DNA from: Terfezia claveryi
Taxonomy: Eukaryota > Ascomycota > Pezizomycetes > Pezizales > Pezizaceae
Direction: 5' to 3'
Length of the DNA stretch: 64,000 bases
NCBI GenBank assembly: GCA_015179025.1
Contig: WHUX01000080.1
Coordinates: 176,429-240,428 of the forward strand
Shown here in pieces: positions 11,560 to 22,574 of the stretch. Positions within the stretch are counted from its first letter, which is position 1. Each line of letters begins with the position of its first letter. The translations under genes were made by a program, and so were the position numbers. The notes under the pieces were generated by a model. The model did not search any database. It saw only the letters and a program-made list of their open reading frames with translations, and had not been told where the DNA came from.

Positions 11560-11690
11560 CATCAGCCTCCGCATCAGCTTCCATATCAGCCTCAGCTTCA
11601 GCTTCTGCATCAGCCTCAGCTTCAGCTTCCTCATTAGCTTGAGCTTCAGCTTCCATATCAGCTTCAGCTTCGGCTAGGATGTTGGCTACC
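11560..11690 (-). repeat. 18-bp coding minisatellite in element D Pol
   Basis: Tandem GCTGAAGCTGAGGCT-like units lie between RNase H and integrase, matching the Ala/Glu-rich linker of element C at 16957-17085. Confidence 0.8.
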
Positions 11691-11699
11691 AGATCAAAG

Positions 11700-12531
11700 T
11701 TTTTGGACTTCAATACCACGTGATTTTGGTATTTTAGCCTTTCATCCCCCCCCTTAGGAAGATCTCCTGATCTCCAAATTAATGCATCGGACTTGCCACT
11801 AGCCTTTTCGGGATGGTATTTAATCTTAAAGTTGAACTAAGAAAGGAATTCCGACTACCTAGCCTGCCATCGATCAAGCAGCTTAGTAGTTGTAAAATAC
11901 GCAAGGTTCTTGTAATCAGATAATACCTCTATAATCCCTTTAGCTGACTCCAGATATGGCCTCCACTTCTTGAACGCCCTTACGATGGCCATTAACTCCT
12001 TGTCATAGATCTTGTAATTGCATACAGCCAGGGAGTACTTTTTCAAGAAGTAATCCACTAGATGGAGGATGTTGTTTTCGTCATTCTGGGACAGGATTCC
12101 CATAGAAACATAGTTGGAAGCATCAGTTTCAATGACACATTCCTGGTCAGGGTTGAAATGGACCAGTATCGGTACTGAGCAAAAGGCTTCCTTGAGGTTC
12201 TGGAAGGCTAACTGAGCTTTTGGATACGACTGGAAGGCCTTTTTCGTTATTGAGCCAGCTTCAGCCTTCATTTTCGTCAAGGCTGTCAGGTGTGCCGCGA
12301 TCCTTGAGTATCCCAAGATAAACGGGCAGTAAAAGTTAGCAAATCCTAGAAAGACTTGCATATCCTTCAAATTGGCTGGGGTTTTCTACTCCTGAATTAT
12401 GGCAACTTTGGCAAGGTCTATCCAAATGCCTTTCATGATGATAATCAACCACAGATATTTGACCTCCTGTACATGAAACTCGTATTTCTCGGGCTTGAGG
12501 TACAATCCGGCTTGTTTCAGCTTTTCCAATA
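11700..12531 (-). pseudogene. Element D RNase H and RT C-terminal part
   Basis: The open segment 11855-12370 reads [31 protein letters not shown], and the RNase H block [15 protein letters not shown]. Further upstream RT sequence runs to 12531, where the solo LTR-B interrupts the codon series. The other half of RT resumes at 19676. TSD bases CAATA are present on both sides. Confidence 0.85.
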
Positions 12532-12866
12532 TGTAATAGAGAACGTTGTTTCATTGCTTATATAATTGATTATATACTTTTGTATTTCCTATATTACTAC
12601 TATGTTATGTAACTAAGCTCCCGGTTAAAAGACTAGCCTTCTACCACCTCCTATTGCTTTATAAGCATCCATAGCACGCGGGATTTGTTATGGGAAGTTC
12701 CATGGCACTTACCATATGAAGACACCCTCATTATGGCCACGTGACCTCTGTTTAAGGCATGTGACTCATTACTATGGCCACATGACTATCGTTTAAGGCG
12801 TGTGACTCATTACAATGGCCACATGACCATCGTTTAAGGCGTGTGACTCATTACTATGGCCACATG

Positions 12867-13383
12867 TGTCACAACCGTCCCTTCCCAGCCTAGTCTGACC
12901 TCGTTGTTGTTATCTCGGCTCCCGAGATAAGGGGTCTCGGGAACCTTATTCCTTCCGATGGCCTTGGCCAGGAAGGAAGCCTGTATATATAGCTTGCTCT
13001 CTCCGCCCTCTTGTTGGATCCCTATCCAATGTCTTGTATATCCAATACAGGACCTTGCCTCTCCCAGCGCTTGTGCACCTCCCTTGTACACCCCCCCCCC
13101 CTTGTCTTGTGAACTACTCTGCAGCACAGCTGCCTCCCTCCGACACACGCGGCAACTGCTTCCGCGTGTCTCGTGCCTCTTGCCCTTGTCCCCCGTCCCA
13201 GCCTTCCCCAGTCACACACGTAGCGTTCCTACGTATGTATGTATGTTACCCTAGCCCTGCCCTTGCCTTGCCCCTAGCCTTTCCCCTGATCACACACGTA
13301 GCGCTCCTATGTGTGTCTCACCTTGTTCCTGTCCTCACCCCGGCGTACCCCTTGGTCGCCTTGTCCCCTGAGCCCCTGTTACA
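12867..13383 (+). repeat. 5' LTR of element C
   Basis: The 517-bp LTR includes TATATATAG near 12985 as a TATA-like box and a TATCTCGG/CCGAGATA hairpin near 12920. It differs from the 3' LTR at about 16 sites, all transitions. A TGG six bases beyond the end (13390) may start the primer binding site. Confidence 0.95.
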
Positions 13384-13418
13384 CTACGTTGGATCACCCT
13401 GATCAACCGGTACGCTCA

Positions 13419-14666
13419 ATGGCTGCCCAAGACACCACTCCCGTGCTCGCAGCCAGATTTCGAGCCTGGCAAGCTCTACCCATTCCCATGAACCAGGCCA
13501 ATTTCGGCAGCTATCGTCAGACCATTATCGATATATACCTGGCGGCGGATGCCTTAGGCCAACGACTAGAATCGGCCATACATGAAGGACAACAAAAACA
13601 GACCAGGGCCAATGACGAAGTCACAATACTCACCGAAGACCTCCTTTCATGCCAGGCCGACCTCGCCTCCTGCCAAAACAACCTTGTGACTGCCCAGAAC
13701 GACTTAGTCAACGAAAGAAGAACCATTCAGACCCTGAATAGGGCCCTGGACACGATCGGATTCCAAACAGCCCCAGCACCCCAAGCATCCCAGACACCCA
13801 AAACCCAAGATCTCCCTACCCCGCCAAAGTTCAATGGCGACAGGACTCGCCTGAAAGCCTGGAAAAATTCCATCAAAATCAAACTAACTGGGGATGCTGC
13901 AAAATTCCCTACCGTTCAGCACCGATTAGCTTATGTATACGGCCTATTGGAGGGCAGAGCTTTGGACCAGGTCCAACCCTATATGCTCGATGACCGCTTC
14001 AACCTTCCTGATGTTGCTGCTCTGCTCACAATCCTCGACCGTGCCTTCGGAGACCCAGACCCCATAGGTACAGCAACTCGCGCTCTCCAAATACTAAAAC
14101 AGAAGGGCCATGACCTCTCAACATACGTGGCAGAATTCTCAAGGTTGGCAGTAGAGGTGGAGTGGAACGATCGGGTGAAGCTGGAACAGTTCGAGGAAGG
14201 CCTCAATATTGAGCTCAAACAGGCCCTCCTCCAATCTCCAGATGTCAAAACCCTGGGTGAATTCATTGATCAGGCATCCAAGATGGAGCAAAAGATGGCT
14301 AGGTTGAGAGTCCAGGTCAGCGTCCCCAGTACCTATCGGCCTCCTGTTAAAGCCCAGCACCTCCAGCAACAAACTCGACCCCCGAACCCTAGCCCTCAGA
14401 CCCAAGCTACAGCCAATAAGCCAGCCCACCCATCCCTGGTGGCGGGCGGCACCACCCCCATGGATTTATCATCAGGAAGGCCCCGCCTGACACAAGAAGA
14501 GAGGGAACGTCGCCGCAACAATGGGTTGTGCATTGCCTGTGGGAAAGGGGACCACTTCATCGCGGCATGTCCCCTCCGCAAGAACCGATCCCTGGCCGCC
14601 CACGCCATATCTGAATCACGGATCGAAGAAGTTGAAGAGTCGCGAAAAGGAGAGTCCCTTGCCTAG
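13419..14666 (+). CDS. Element C Gag (415 aa)
   Basis: The ATG at 13419 follows the LTR by 35 bp and opens a 415-codon frame; earlier in-frame Met codons lie inside the LTR. The N-terminal third is predicted coiled coil (heptad-like run around residues 60-110). A retrotransposon Gag domain follows (DRTRLKAWKNSI, then YVAEFSRLAVEVEW). A CCHC knuckle (CIACGKGDHFIAAC) lies near the C-terminus. Gag would assemble the particle and package RNA. Pol begins downstream in another frame after a stop, so Pol expression would need frameshifting or reinitiation. This is the only undamaged frame of the element. Confidence 0.85.
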   Translation: MAAQDTTPVLAARFRAWQALPIPMNQANFGSYRQTIIDIYLAADALGQRLESAIHEGQQKQTRANDEVTILTEDLLSCQADLASCQNNLVTAQNDLVNERRTIQTLNRALDTIGFQTAPAPQASQTPKTQDLPTPPKFNGDRTRLKAWKNSIKIKLTGDAAKFPTVQHRLAYVYGLLEGRALDQVQPYMLDDRFNLPDVAALLTILDRAFGDPDPIGTATRALQILKQKGHDLSTYVAEFSRLAVEVEWNDRVKLEQFEEGLNIELKQALLQSPDVKTLGEFIDQASKMEQKMARLRVQVSVPSTYRPPVKAQHLQQQTRPPNPSPQTQATANKPAHPSLVAGGTTPMDLSSGRPRLTQEERERRRNNGLCIACGKGDHFIAACPLRKNRSLAAHAISESRIEEVEESRKGESLA

Positions 14667-14707
14667 TTACTGACACTAGCAAGGGACCTGCTCCAGGCTG
14701 CTTACCT

Positions 14708-15640
14708 TTGTCTTTGTCTGCATTTTCTGAGTCTTCCGCTTCTTCTGTTGTTGACGAATCTCACTTGTTCAGCGAGCATTTTGTTGTATCTATCTCCCTC
14801 AAAATCAATAATGATAGAACAATTACCACGTCAGCACTCATAGATTGCAGAGCCTCAGGAATTGCATTCGTTGACCAGGCCTTTGTCAGTAAATTCTCCA
14901 TACCCACGTCTAAGCTCAAAACCCCCCGTGTTCTGGATGTCATCGACGGTCGACCCATCTCCTCTGAGGATATCACTGATATTGCGTGCGTGCCTGCCCT
15001 AGTCGGGGATCACTCCGAGGCAAACCTCCCAATGTTCGTGACAAAGTTCAAATACCCAATTGTCCTTGGAATCCCCTGGCTTAGAATGCACGATGTATCG
15101 GTCAGCTTCGGCTCCTATACCCTGCAGTTCAACAGCCAATATTGCAAAAAGCACTGCGGGAACCCAAAGGCCACCGTCACTGGGTTGTGTGCCTTGCCTA
15201 CCCCGATAATCTACCCGACTCAGGTGGTGCACCTGCCTGCGCACCTCGATGCCAATTCCCCTGTTCCCCCGGTGCCCCTGTTCCCCCTGTGCCCCCTGTT
15301 CCCCTATGCCCCCTGTGCCCCTATTCCCCCTGTGCCCCCTGTTCCCCCTGTGCCCCCTGTTCCCCAAAAGCCTCTGAACGTTAGCTTCATCGGGGCAGGG
15401 GCTTTCGCTTACCTCACCAGGAGGCACAAGCTGAAGGCTCATGCCCTGTCCATACACGAGGTGAACCTGGAGATTAATAAGACATGGTCGAAGGAGGAGT
15501 GGAAGTCCATGGTACCGGACGAATACCACGAATTCATCGACCTGTTCTCGGAGAAGGCCACAGAAAAGCTCGCACCCCACCGGCCATATGACCCCACGAT
15601 TCCGCTGATAGAGGGTAAGACCCCCCCTATGGGCCCCTCT
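14708..15640 (+). pseudogene. Element C protease and Pro-rich linker
   Basis: The retropepsin site reads DCRAS at 14843-14854, whereas element D has DCGAS; the Gly of the catalytic D-x-G triad is Arg through GGA-to-AGA at 14849-14851. A repetitive linker (PPVPPVPP units, 15240-15370) separates protease from RT. A one-base deletion in the C-run near 15620-15630, seen against element D, shifts the frame so that RT starts in another frame. Confidence 0.85.
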
Positions 15641-16890
15641 ACGGAATGTCCCGGTTGGAGCTGGAAGCTTTGAAGAAATACTTGGAGGAAAACCTCAACA
15701 AGAGCTTCATTCACCACAGCTCCTCACCAGCGGGTGCCCCGGTGCTTTTCGTAAAGAAATCGGACGGCTCCCTCCGGTTGTGTGTCGATTACCGGGGCCT
15801 AAACGAGATAACGGTCAAAAACAGGTACCCCCTACCCCTAATCCAGGAGACATTAGCCAGGCTCTCCAAGGCCAAATGGTTCACCAAACTGGATTTGAGA
15901 GGGGCATACAACCTGGTACGGATCGCCGAGGGGGAGGAGTGGAAATCTGCCTTCCGAACTCATTATGGCCACTTTGAGTATAATGTTATGCCTTTTGGGT
16001 TGACTAACACCCCGGCCTCTTTCCAGCACTTTATCAATAACACCCTGCGAGACTTTCTGGATGTGTTCTGCATGGCCTACCTTGACGATATCCTGATCTA
16101 TTCGGATACCCTGGCAGAGCACAAAATCCATGTTCGCCAAGTGTTGGAAAAGCTGGAGCAAGCCGGATTGTACCTCAAGCCTGAGAAATGCGAGTTTCAT
16201 GTGCAAGAGGTCAAGTATCTGGGGTTAATCATCACCACGGAGGGCATCAGGATGGACCCTGCCAAGGTTACCGCTGTCCAGAATGGCAAATTCCAGCGAA
16301 TCTCAAGGATGTCTAGGCATTCCTGGGGTTCGCCAACTTTTACCGGCGTTTTATCCTGGGATATTCGAAGATCGTAGCCCCCCTCACCGCCCTGACCAAA
16401 AAAGACCGGCTTTTCGACTGGAATCCAGAAGCCCAATCTGCCTTCCAGAACCTTAAGGAAGCCTTCTGCTCAGCACCGATCCTCGCCCATTTCAACCCTG
16501 ACCAGGAGTGTGTTGTCGAAACCGATGCCTCCGACTATATGTCCGCGGGAATCCTGTCTCAGAACGATGATAACGGTATCCTCCACCCAGTGGCCTACTT
16601 CTCGAAAAAGCACTCCCCGGCCGAGTGCAACTACGAGATCTACGACAAGGAGCTGATGGCCATCGTGCGAGCATTCGAGGAGTGGAGGCCACATCTGGAG
16701 TCAGCCAAGGGGATTATCGAGGTGTTGTCCGATCATAAGAACCTTGAGTATTTCACCACCACCAAACTGCTTAACCGACGGCAAGCCAGGTGGTCGGAGT
16801 TCTTATCTCGTTCAACTTCAAGATCAAATACCGGCCAGGCAAGGCTGGTGGGAAACCGGACGCCTTGACTAGGAGATCAGGTGACCTCCC
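15641..16890 (+). pseudogene. Element C reverse transcriptase and RNase H
   Basis: RT is open at 15646-16377 with [32 protein letters not shown] and the catalytic YLDDILIY. A one-base deletion near 16284 and a TAG at 16314-16316 (DV-stop-AFLGF, CAG to TAG) end it. RNase H follows in a second frame ([15 protein letters not shown], then [16 protein letters not shown]), then another one-base loss near 16811 before [21 protein letters not shown]. No full-length polymerase can be made. Confidence 0.9.
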
Positions 16891-16956
16891 TAAGGGGGGG
16901 GATGAAAGGCTAAAATACCAAAATCAGGTGGTATTGAAGCCCGAAAACCTTGATCT

Positions 16957-17085
16957 AGCGGCCAATGTCCATGCTGAAGCTGAGGCTAATGCTGAAGCTA
17001 AGGCTAATGCTGAAGCTGAGGTTAATGCTGAAGCTGAGGCTAATGCTGAAGCGGAGGCTGAGGCGAGAGCTACCTCCGACAACTA
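16957..17085 (+). repeat. 18-bp coding minisatellite, Ala/Glu linker
   Basis: About seven imperfect GCTGAAGCTGAGGCTAAT units encode an AEAEANAEA repeat between RNase H and integrase. Element D has a related but differently sized array. Confidence 0.9.
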
Positions 17086-17086
17086 G

Positions 17087-18530
17087 TGAGACAGGCATAC
17101 GAGGATGACCCCCTGGCCAAGGAAATTATCGCCGCAGTGGATTCCGGCTAGCGCCGCCACCCCAAAATTTCCCTGGCCGAGTGCACCGTCCAGGAAGGCC
17201 TCCTATACCACCGGGAACAGCTCTATATACCAGAAGGAGGAGGGTTATGCCTGAGGCTGATCGAGGAACACCACGATACCCTGGTGGCGGGTCACCCTGG
17301 AGTGGCCAAGACGTTAGAGCTTCTGGCCAGGGAATACACCTGGATTGACCAGCGGAAGGAAGTGGAGCGGTACATATGGAACTGCCATGTTTGCAAGCGT
17401 GCTAAACCTGTCCGCCATGCCCCGTATGGGACCCTGAAACCTCTGGAGATTCCGGATCGGCCCTGGCTGCACCTTACCATGAATTTCGTGACGGGATTGC
17501 CGGAAGACTCGGGGTTCAACGCCATCCTGATGGTGGTTGATTGGTTGACAAAGATGAGGCATGTTATACCTTGCCAGGATACCTGCTCTGCCCCAGAGTT
17601 AGCCAACCTCTACCTCAATAATGTATTCCGGTATCACGGCCTCCCTGAATCGATCGTATCTGACCGTGGCCCTCAGTTCACCTCGGACTTTTGGAGAGCC
17701 TTCTGCGAGCTTTTGGGGATTAAAGTGCGCTTGTCAACGGCATATCACCCCCAGACGGACGGCCAATCGGAGAGAATGAATGCCATCATGGAGCAGTATC
17801 TGCGGGCCTTCGTCAACTACCAGCAGGATAACTGGGTTTCGTTGCTGGCCACCTGTGAATTCGCCACGAACAACCAGTTCTCGGAATCCTCCAAAACCTC
17901 TCCTTTCCTGGCTAATTACGGTTGGCACCCCCGGTTCGTGGATGCTCTGGCGCCCCTGCAAAAAGCCCACCCCCCAGCTAAGGAGTTCGTGGTTGAAATC
18001 GCTGAACTCCACCGTACCGTGAAAGCCGAGCTGGGATATGTGCAAGCCAGGCAAGCTGAGTATGCCAATGGATCATGGCTGCCAGCCCCCAGATACCAGC
18101 CAGGTGACAAGATGTGGCTTTCCAGCCAGCACTTCCGGATAGAGTGGCCATCTCGCAAGCTCGACCACAAGTTCTTGGGTCCATTCGAGGTGTTGGTCGC
18201 TGTGGTACTCATGCCTATCGATTGAGGTTCCCCAAGGACATTAAACGCCACCCGGTCGTCCATGTTTCTGAGATCGAGCTTGCCGCAGAGGACCCTCTTT
18301 CAGGACAAAAACACCCCCCACCTCCCCCCGTGGTTATCGAAGGTGAAGAAGAATGGGAGGTAGAGGAAGTATTGGACTTGCGGAAGAGGTATGGGCATCT
18401 GCAGTACAAGGTCAAATGGCTGGGAGATGAGGAGACGACCTGGCAACCAGCGGAGGACCTGGAAAACGCACGGGACTTGGTCACACTGTTCCACCAGCGT
18501 TACCTCCAGAAGCCTCGCCACGCCCAGTGA
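17087..18530 (+). pseudogene. Element C integrase with chromodomain
   Basis: The N-terminal part is broken by TAG at 17149-17151. The frame 17284-18225 has the HHCC region (CHVCKRAK), then MNFVTGLPEDSGF, VSDRGPQF and HPQTDGQSERM. The first catalytic Asp is Asn (AAT, 17482-17484); the related element D retains Asp there. A frameshift near 18195 moves the tail into the frame of 18114-18530, which holds the chromodomain (EEEWEVEEVLDLRKRYG, then YKVKWLGDEETTWQPAEDL). The loss of a catalytic residue plus frame breaks makes it inactive. Confidence 0.9.
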
Positions 18531-18756
18531 TGTTCTTGTCGTCCAGGAATTGGTTAGCAGGGTTGCTATTGTCGTTGTTGCTATTGCCGTTGATGTTATT
18601 GTTGTTGATGTCGTGGTTATTGTTGGTACGTACTTCCGGCGTTGGGGTTGTGTTATGGGTTATTGGTTTTGTTCGCCTCTTCTGTTTGTTTGTTTGTTTG
18701 TTTGTTTTTTCACCTTGCCTTTCGCCTTGCCTTTCGTCGCTGGGGCTCCGAGCCTA

Positions 18757-18768
18757 AAGGGGGGATAG
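18757..18768 (+). promoter_or_regulatory. Polypurine tract of element C
   Basis: AAAGGGGGGATAG-type run directly before the 3' LTR, the usual plus-strand DNA primer. The same tract precedes LTRs of C-prime and D, and a degraded form precedes E. Confidence 0.85.
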
Positions 18769-19285
18769 TGTCACAACCGTCCCTTCCCAGCCTAGTCTGA
18801 CCTCGTTGTTGTTATCTCGGCTCCCGAGATAAGGGGTCTCGGGAACCTTATTCCTTCCGATGGCCTTAGCCAGGAAGGAAGCCTGTATATATAGCTTGCT
18901 CTCTCCGCCCTCTCGTTGGATCCCTATCCAATGTCTTGTATATCCAATACAGGACCTTGCCTCTCCCAGTGCTTGTGCACCTCCCTTGTGCACCCCCCCC
19001 CCCTTGTCTCGTGAACTACTCTGCAGCACAGCTGCCTCCCTCCGACACACGCGGCAACCGCTTCCGCGTGTCTCGTGCCTCTTGCCCTTGTCCCCCGTCC
19101 CAGCCTTCCCCAGTCACACACGTAGCATTCCTACGTGTGTGTGTGTGTTACCCTAGCCCTGCCCTTGCCTTGCCCCTAACCTTTCCCCTGATCACACACG
19201 TAGCGCTCCTACATGTGTCTCACCTTATTCCTGTCCTCGCCCCGGCGTACCCCTTGGTCGCCTTGTCCCCTGAGCCCCCGTTACA
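18769..19285 (+). repeat. 3' LTR of element C
   Basis: It starts TGTCACAACC and ends GTTACA, with the target duplication ACATG following. It matches the 5' LTR over its full 517 bp with about 16 transitions and no transversions seen. Confidence 0.95.
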
Positions 19286-19675
19286 ACATGACCCCTTTTT
19301 GTACAGCACACCACCTTCTGGTGTGCCACCCTTTATTGTATTTATTTCTTTAGTCATCAAATCTCAGACGAGTATAAATAGGCCACTGGATTCCCTCTGG
19401 AATCGACAGAAAGACAAGAAGCAACCAAGTAAGCACTCAGAACAAGCAAGCCTATATTTCGATCAGATCAAGATCATATAGCTTAGATAGCACAAATTAT
19501 ATAAGATAGATTACACCAGTTAATTACTGTTCCCTTTGGGAATGTCCCACATAGTAATCTCCCTACCCTTCTGAGGTCTTACCTCAGCAGAACCGAAATA
19601 CACAAACGTCCGTGCCTACGGATATAGATTGTATAAACGGTACCGAATAAATAATGTCTAGTACCATTCATTACA

Positions 19676-21316
19676 CAATACTTGTCAGACATCGGTTTTG
19701 TGCTCTGCCAGGGTGTCTGAATAGATCAGGGTATTGTCAAGGTAGGCCATGCAGAACATATCTAGAAAGTTTCATAGAGTATTATTAATAAAGTGCTAGA
19801 AGGAGGTGGGGGCATTAGTTAGGCCAAAGAGCATCACATTATACTCAAAATTGCCATAACGAGTTCGGAAGGCAGTTTTCTATTCCTCCCCTTTGCCAAT
19901 CCATACCAGGTTGTAAGCCCCTCTCAAATCCAATTTGGTGAACCATTTGGCCTTGCAGAGCCTGGCTAATGTCTCCTGGATCAGGAGTAAGGGGTACCTG
20001 TTTTTGACCATTATCTCATTTAGGCCCCAGTAATTGACACACAACTGGAGATAGCCATCCGATTTCTTTACAAACAGCACCAGGGCACCCACTGGTGAGG
20101 AGCTATGGCGAATGCAGCTCTTGTTGAGGTTTTTGTCCAAGTATTTCTTCAAAGTATTAGGAAAGAAAATAGTTTGTCTCCAGTGTCTCTAGAGACAGTA
20201 ATGCCACTAGAGACAAGATGTATCTCCACGATTAGCAGAATGTCTCTTAGTGTTTCCTGGAGACACTAAGAGACACCAGGAGACACATAGGAGACACTCA
20301 AGAGACACTCATGAGACACAAAAGACACAAAAGATATAAGAGACAACTCTGTCTCCTAGAGACACCACCTGGCATCCCGATGCCACTTTTTTCTTGGTGA
20401 TTAGCTTCCAGCTCTAACCAGGACATTTCATAGAGGGGCCCATAGGAGGGGGTCTTACCCTCTATTAGCAGAATAGTGTGGTCATTTGGCCAGTGAGGTG
20501 CGAGCTTTTCTGCGGCCTTCTCAGAGAACAGGTCGATGAATTCATAGTATTCATCGGGGACCATGGACTTCCACTCCTCCTTAGACCTCGTCTTATTAAT
20601 CTCCAGGTTCACCTCATGTATAAACAGGGCGTGAGCCTTCAGCTTGTGCCTCCTGGTGAGGTAAGCTAAAGCCCTTGCTCCGATAAAGCTAACATTCAGA
20701 GGTTTTGGAGGCAGTACAATAGGGGGAATTGGGGAAACAGGGGGAACAGTGGGTACAGGGGTGAAAGTGGGGGAAACAGGGGGATTGGTATCGATGTGTG
20801 CATGCCAATATACTACTTAGGTTGGGTGGGTTATCGGGGGTGGCAAGGCACACAGCCCAGTAATGGTGGCCTTTGGATTTCCGCAGTATTTTTGGCAATA
20901 CTAGCTATTGAACTGCAGGGTGTATGAGCTAAAGCTAACCGATACATCATGCATTCTAAGCCAGGGGATTCCAAGGACAATTGGGTATTTTAGCTTAGTG
21001 ATGAACATGGGGAGGTTGGCCTCGAAGTGATTCCCCACCAGGGCAGGCAAGCACGCCATATCGGTGATATGTCTAGAAGAGATGGGTTGACTGTCAATGA
21101 CATCCAGGACATGGGGGTTTTGAGTTTGGACATGGGTATAGAGAATTTACTGATAAAGGCTTGGTCAATGAATGCAATTCCTGAAGCTCCGCAATCTATA
21201 AGTGCTGACGTATTGATTGTTCTATCATTAATTCTGAGGGAGATAGATACAACATGCTTGCTAATTAAGCGAGATTCGTCAACAGCAGAAGAAACAGAAA
21301 ATGCAGACAAAGACAA
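19676..21316 (-). pseudogene. Element D RT N-terminal part, linker and protease
   Basis: RT resumes beyond the solo LTR: open segment 19880-20152 holds [20 protein letters not shown] and [12 protein letters not shown] 250-bp repeat (M2) then interrupts it at 20155-20404. The linker (20298-20612, then 20689-20898) matches element C. The protease motif ALIDCGASGIAFIDQAF is at about 21165-21200. Frames shift between blocks. Confidence 0.85.
20155..20404 (-). repeat. Small repeat M, complete copy M2
   Basis: This 250-bp insertion splits element D between codons that are adjacent in element C (GAAGC/TTTGAAG). It is packed with GTCTC and GAGAC in both orientations. Its ends are weak inverted repeats (TATTAGGAAAGAAAATAGT against CTAATCACCAAGAAAAAAGT), with AG possibly duplicated. 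It has no coding capacity and looks like a MITE-type non-autonomous element. Confidence 0.75.
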
Positions 21317-21351
21317 ATGTCCTGGGGCAGGTCTCTTGCTAGTATCAATAA

Positions 21352-22538
21352 CTAGGCAAGGGACAGGGCTTTTTCCGACTCGTCAACCTCCTCATTCCGG
21401 GGTACTGGAGTGTCGGAAATGGCGTGGATAGCCAGGGCATGGGCTTTCCGAAGGAGACAGGCTGCGATAAAATAATCAGCCTTTCCGCACGCAATACACA
21501 AGCCTTTATCCCTGCGCCTGTCCCTGTCCCATTCCTCCTGCCTCAATCGAGGCCTTCCCAAGGCTAAATCTATAGGGGCGAGCCCTCCTGGCACCAGCGA
21601 AGGATATGCCAGTTTGTTGGCCAGGGTCGTGGTTGTTGCAGAGGATTGGGCTAGCTTCGGCTGCTGCTGCTGTTGTGCTGGGCAGGTGGTCGGTCGGAAG
21701 GCCGGTCGGTGGCGTAACCTGGCCATTCGTTGCTCCACCATGGAGGCCTGGTTGATCAACTCCTCGAGGGTATCAACCACGGAGAAGGTAACTATGGCTT
21801 GTTGGAGCTCATTGCTGAGCTCCTCCTGGAATTGCTCGAACTTAGCCTGGTCGTTCCACCTTACCTCTGCGGCCAGCCTCGAGAACTCTGCAACGTAAGT
21901 AGACAGCTCTGAATTGTGCTGTCTCAGTGCCTGGAGTGCTTGACTGGTCGTCTCCACTGCATCAGGATCTCAGAACGCCCGATCCAAGATAACAAACAAG
22001 GCTGAGACGTTGTCGAGCTTGATTCCTGTCTCGAGCACATATGGCTGGATTTGATCCGTGGCCTTGCCCTCCAGCAGGGCAAACACATAGGCCAGGCGGT
22101 GTTGTTCTGACGGAAACCTAGCCGAATCCCCGCTCAACTTTAAGTTCCCGCGTTTTTCCAGGCTTATAGACGAGCCCTATCCCCATTGAACTTAGGGGGG
22201 GTGGTGATACTTTCCATTTTGGCGGTGGTGGTGGTTGGCGTAGGGATAGCCAGATTTGCCAGGGCGCGGCCGAGGTTTTGTACCATGGTCCGTTCGGTGG
22301 CTAGGGTAAGGTTCACATGGTCGAGATCGGTCTGGAGGACCGTGATCTCTTCGTCAGCGGATCTCAATTTTCGTTCAGCCACGGCCAGGCTGTTGCCGAG
22401 TTCGGCCCTGATGGCATCCATGGCCTCGAAGATGTCGATGATTTCTCGACAGTAGACATTCAACTCATTCAAGCCTGAGGGTATGGGGGAGCTCCTCCAG
22501 GTTTGAAACCTGACAGCGGTTGGAGGGGTTCCGGACAT
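21352..22538 (-). pseudogene. Element D Gag
   Basis: The N-terminal part opens at 22538 (MSGTPPTAVRFQTW), 37 bp from the LTR, with a coiled-coil stretch. The C-terminal part (21352-21957) contains YVAEFSRLAAEVRW and the zinc knuckle. Between them the frame is broken (a TGA near 21970 and shifts). The knuckle reads CIACGKADYFIAAC, with Tyr at the His ligand position, from CAC to TAT. RNA binding would be impaired even if translated. Confidence 0.85.
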
Positions 22539-22574
22539 GACAGCGTACCAGTTGGTCGAGAAGATCCAACGTAG

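Larger units (their letters stand above)
12867..19285 (+). mobile_element. Element C: complete gypsy chromovirus, 6.4 kb
   Basis: Two 517-bp LTRs (TGTCACAACC to GTTACA) flank Gag and Pol, with a 5-bp target duplication ACATG at 12862-12866 and 19286-19290. It is the youngest insertion in the stack. It is structurally complete but coding-dead: several one-base deletions, two TAG codons, and substitutions in protease and integrase active sites. Gag alone remains open. Confidence 0.95.
12532..19675 (+). repeat. Solo LTR of family B, split by element C
   Basis: Segments 12532-12866 and 19286-19675 together make a TGTAATAGA to TTCATTACA LTR matching 5799-6477. The 5-bp duplication CAATA flanks it (12527-12531 and 19676-19680). 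No internal B sequence is present, so this is a solo LTR left by LTR-LTR recombination. It carries three tandem units (12735-12866) of about 47 bp with CCACATGAC and GTGTGACTCATTAC; the other copy has fewer. Confidence 0.9.

Noticed and set aside
12958..13402. Pro/Cys-rich ORFs inside LTRs (also 7414-7899, 18860-19481, 22469-22891)
   Set aside because: They lie within LTRs of the same family, are open on both strands because of C-rich content, and match no protein family.
14999..15580. Minus-strand Gly/Arg-rich ORF
   Set aside because: Antisense shadow of the Pro-rich linker in element C Pol.
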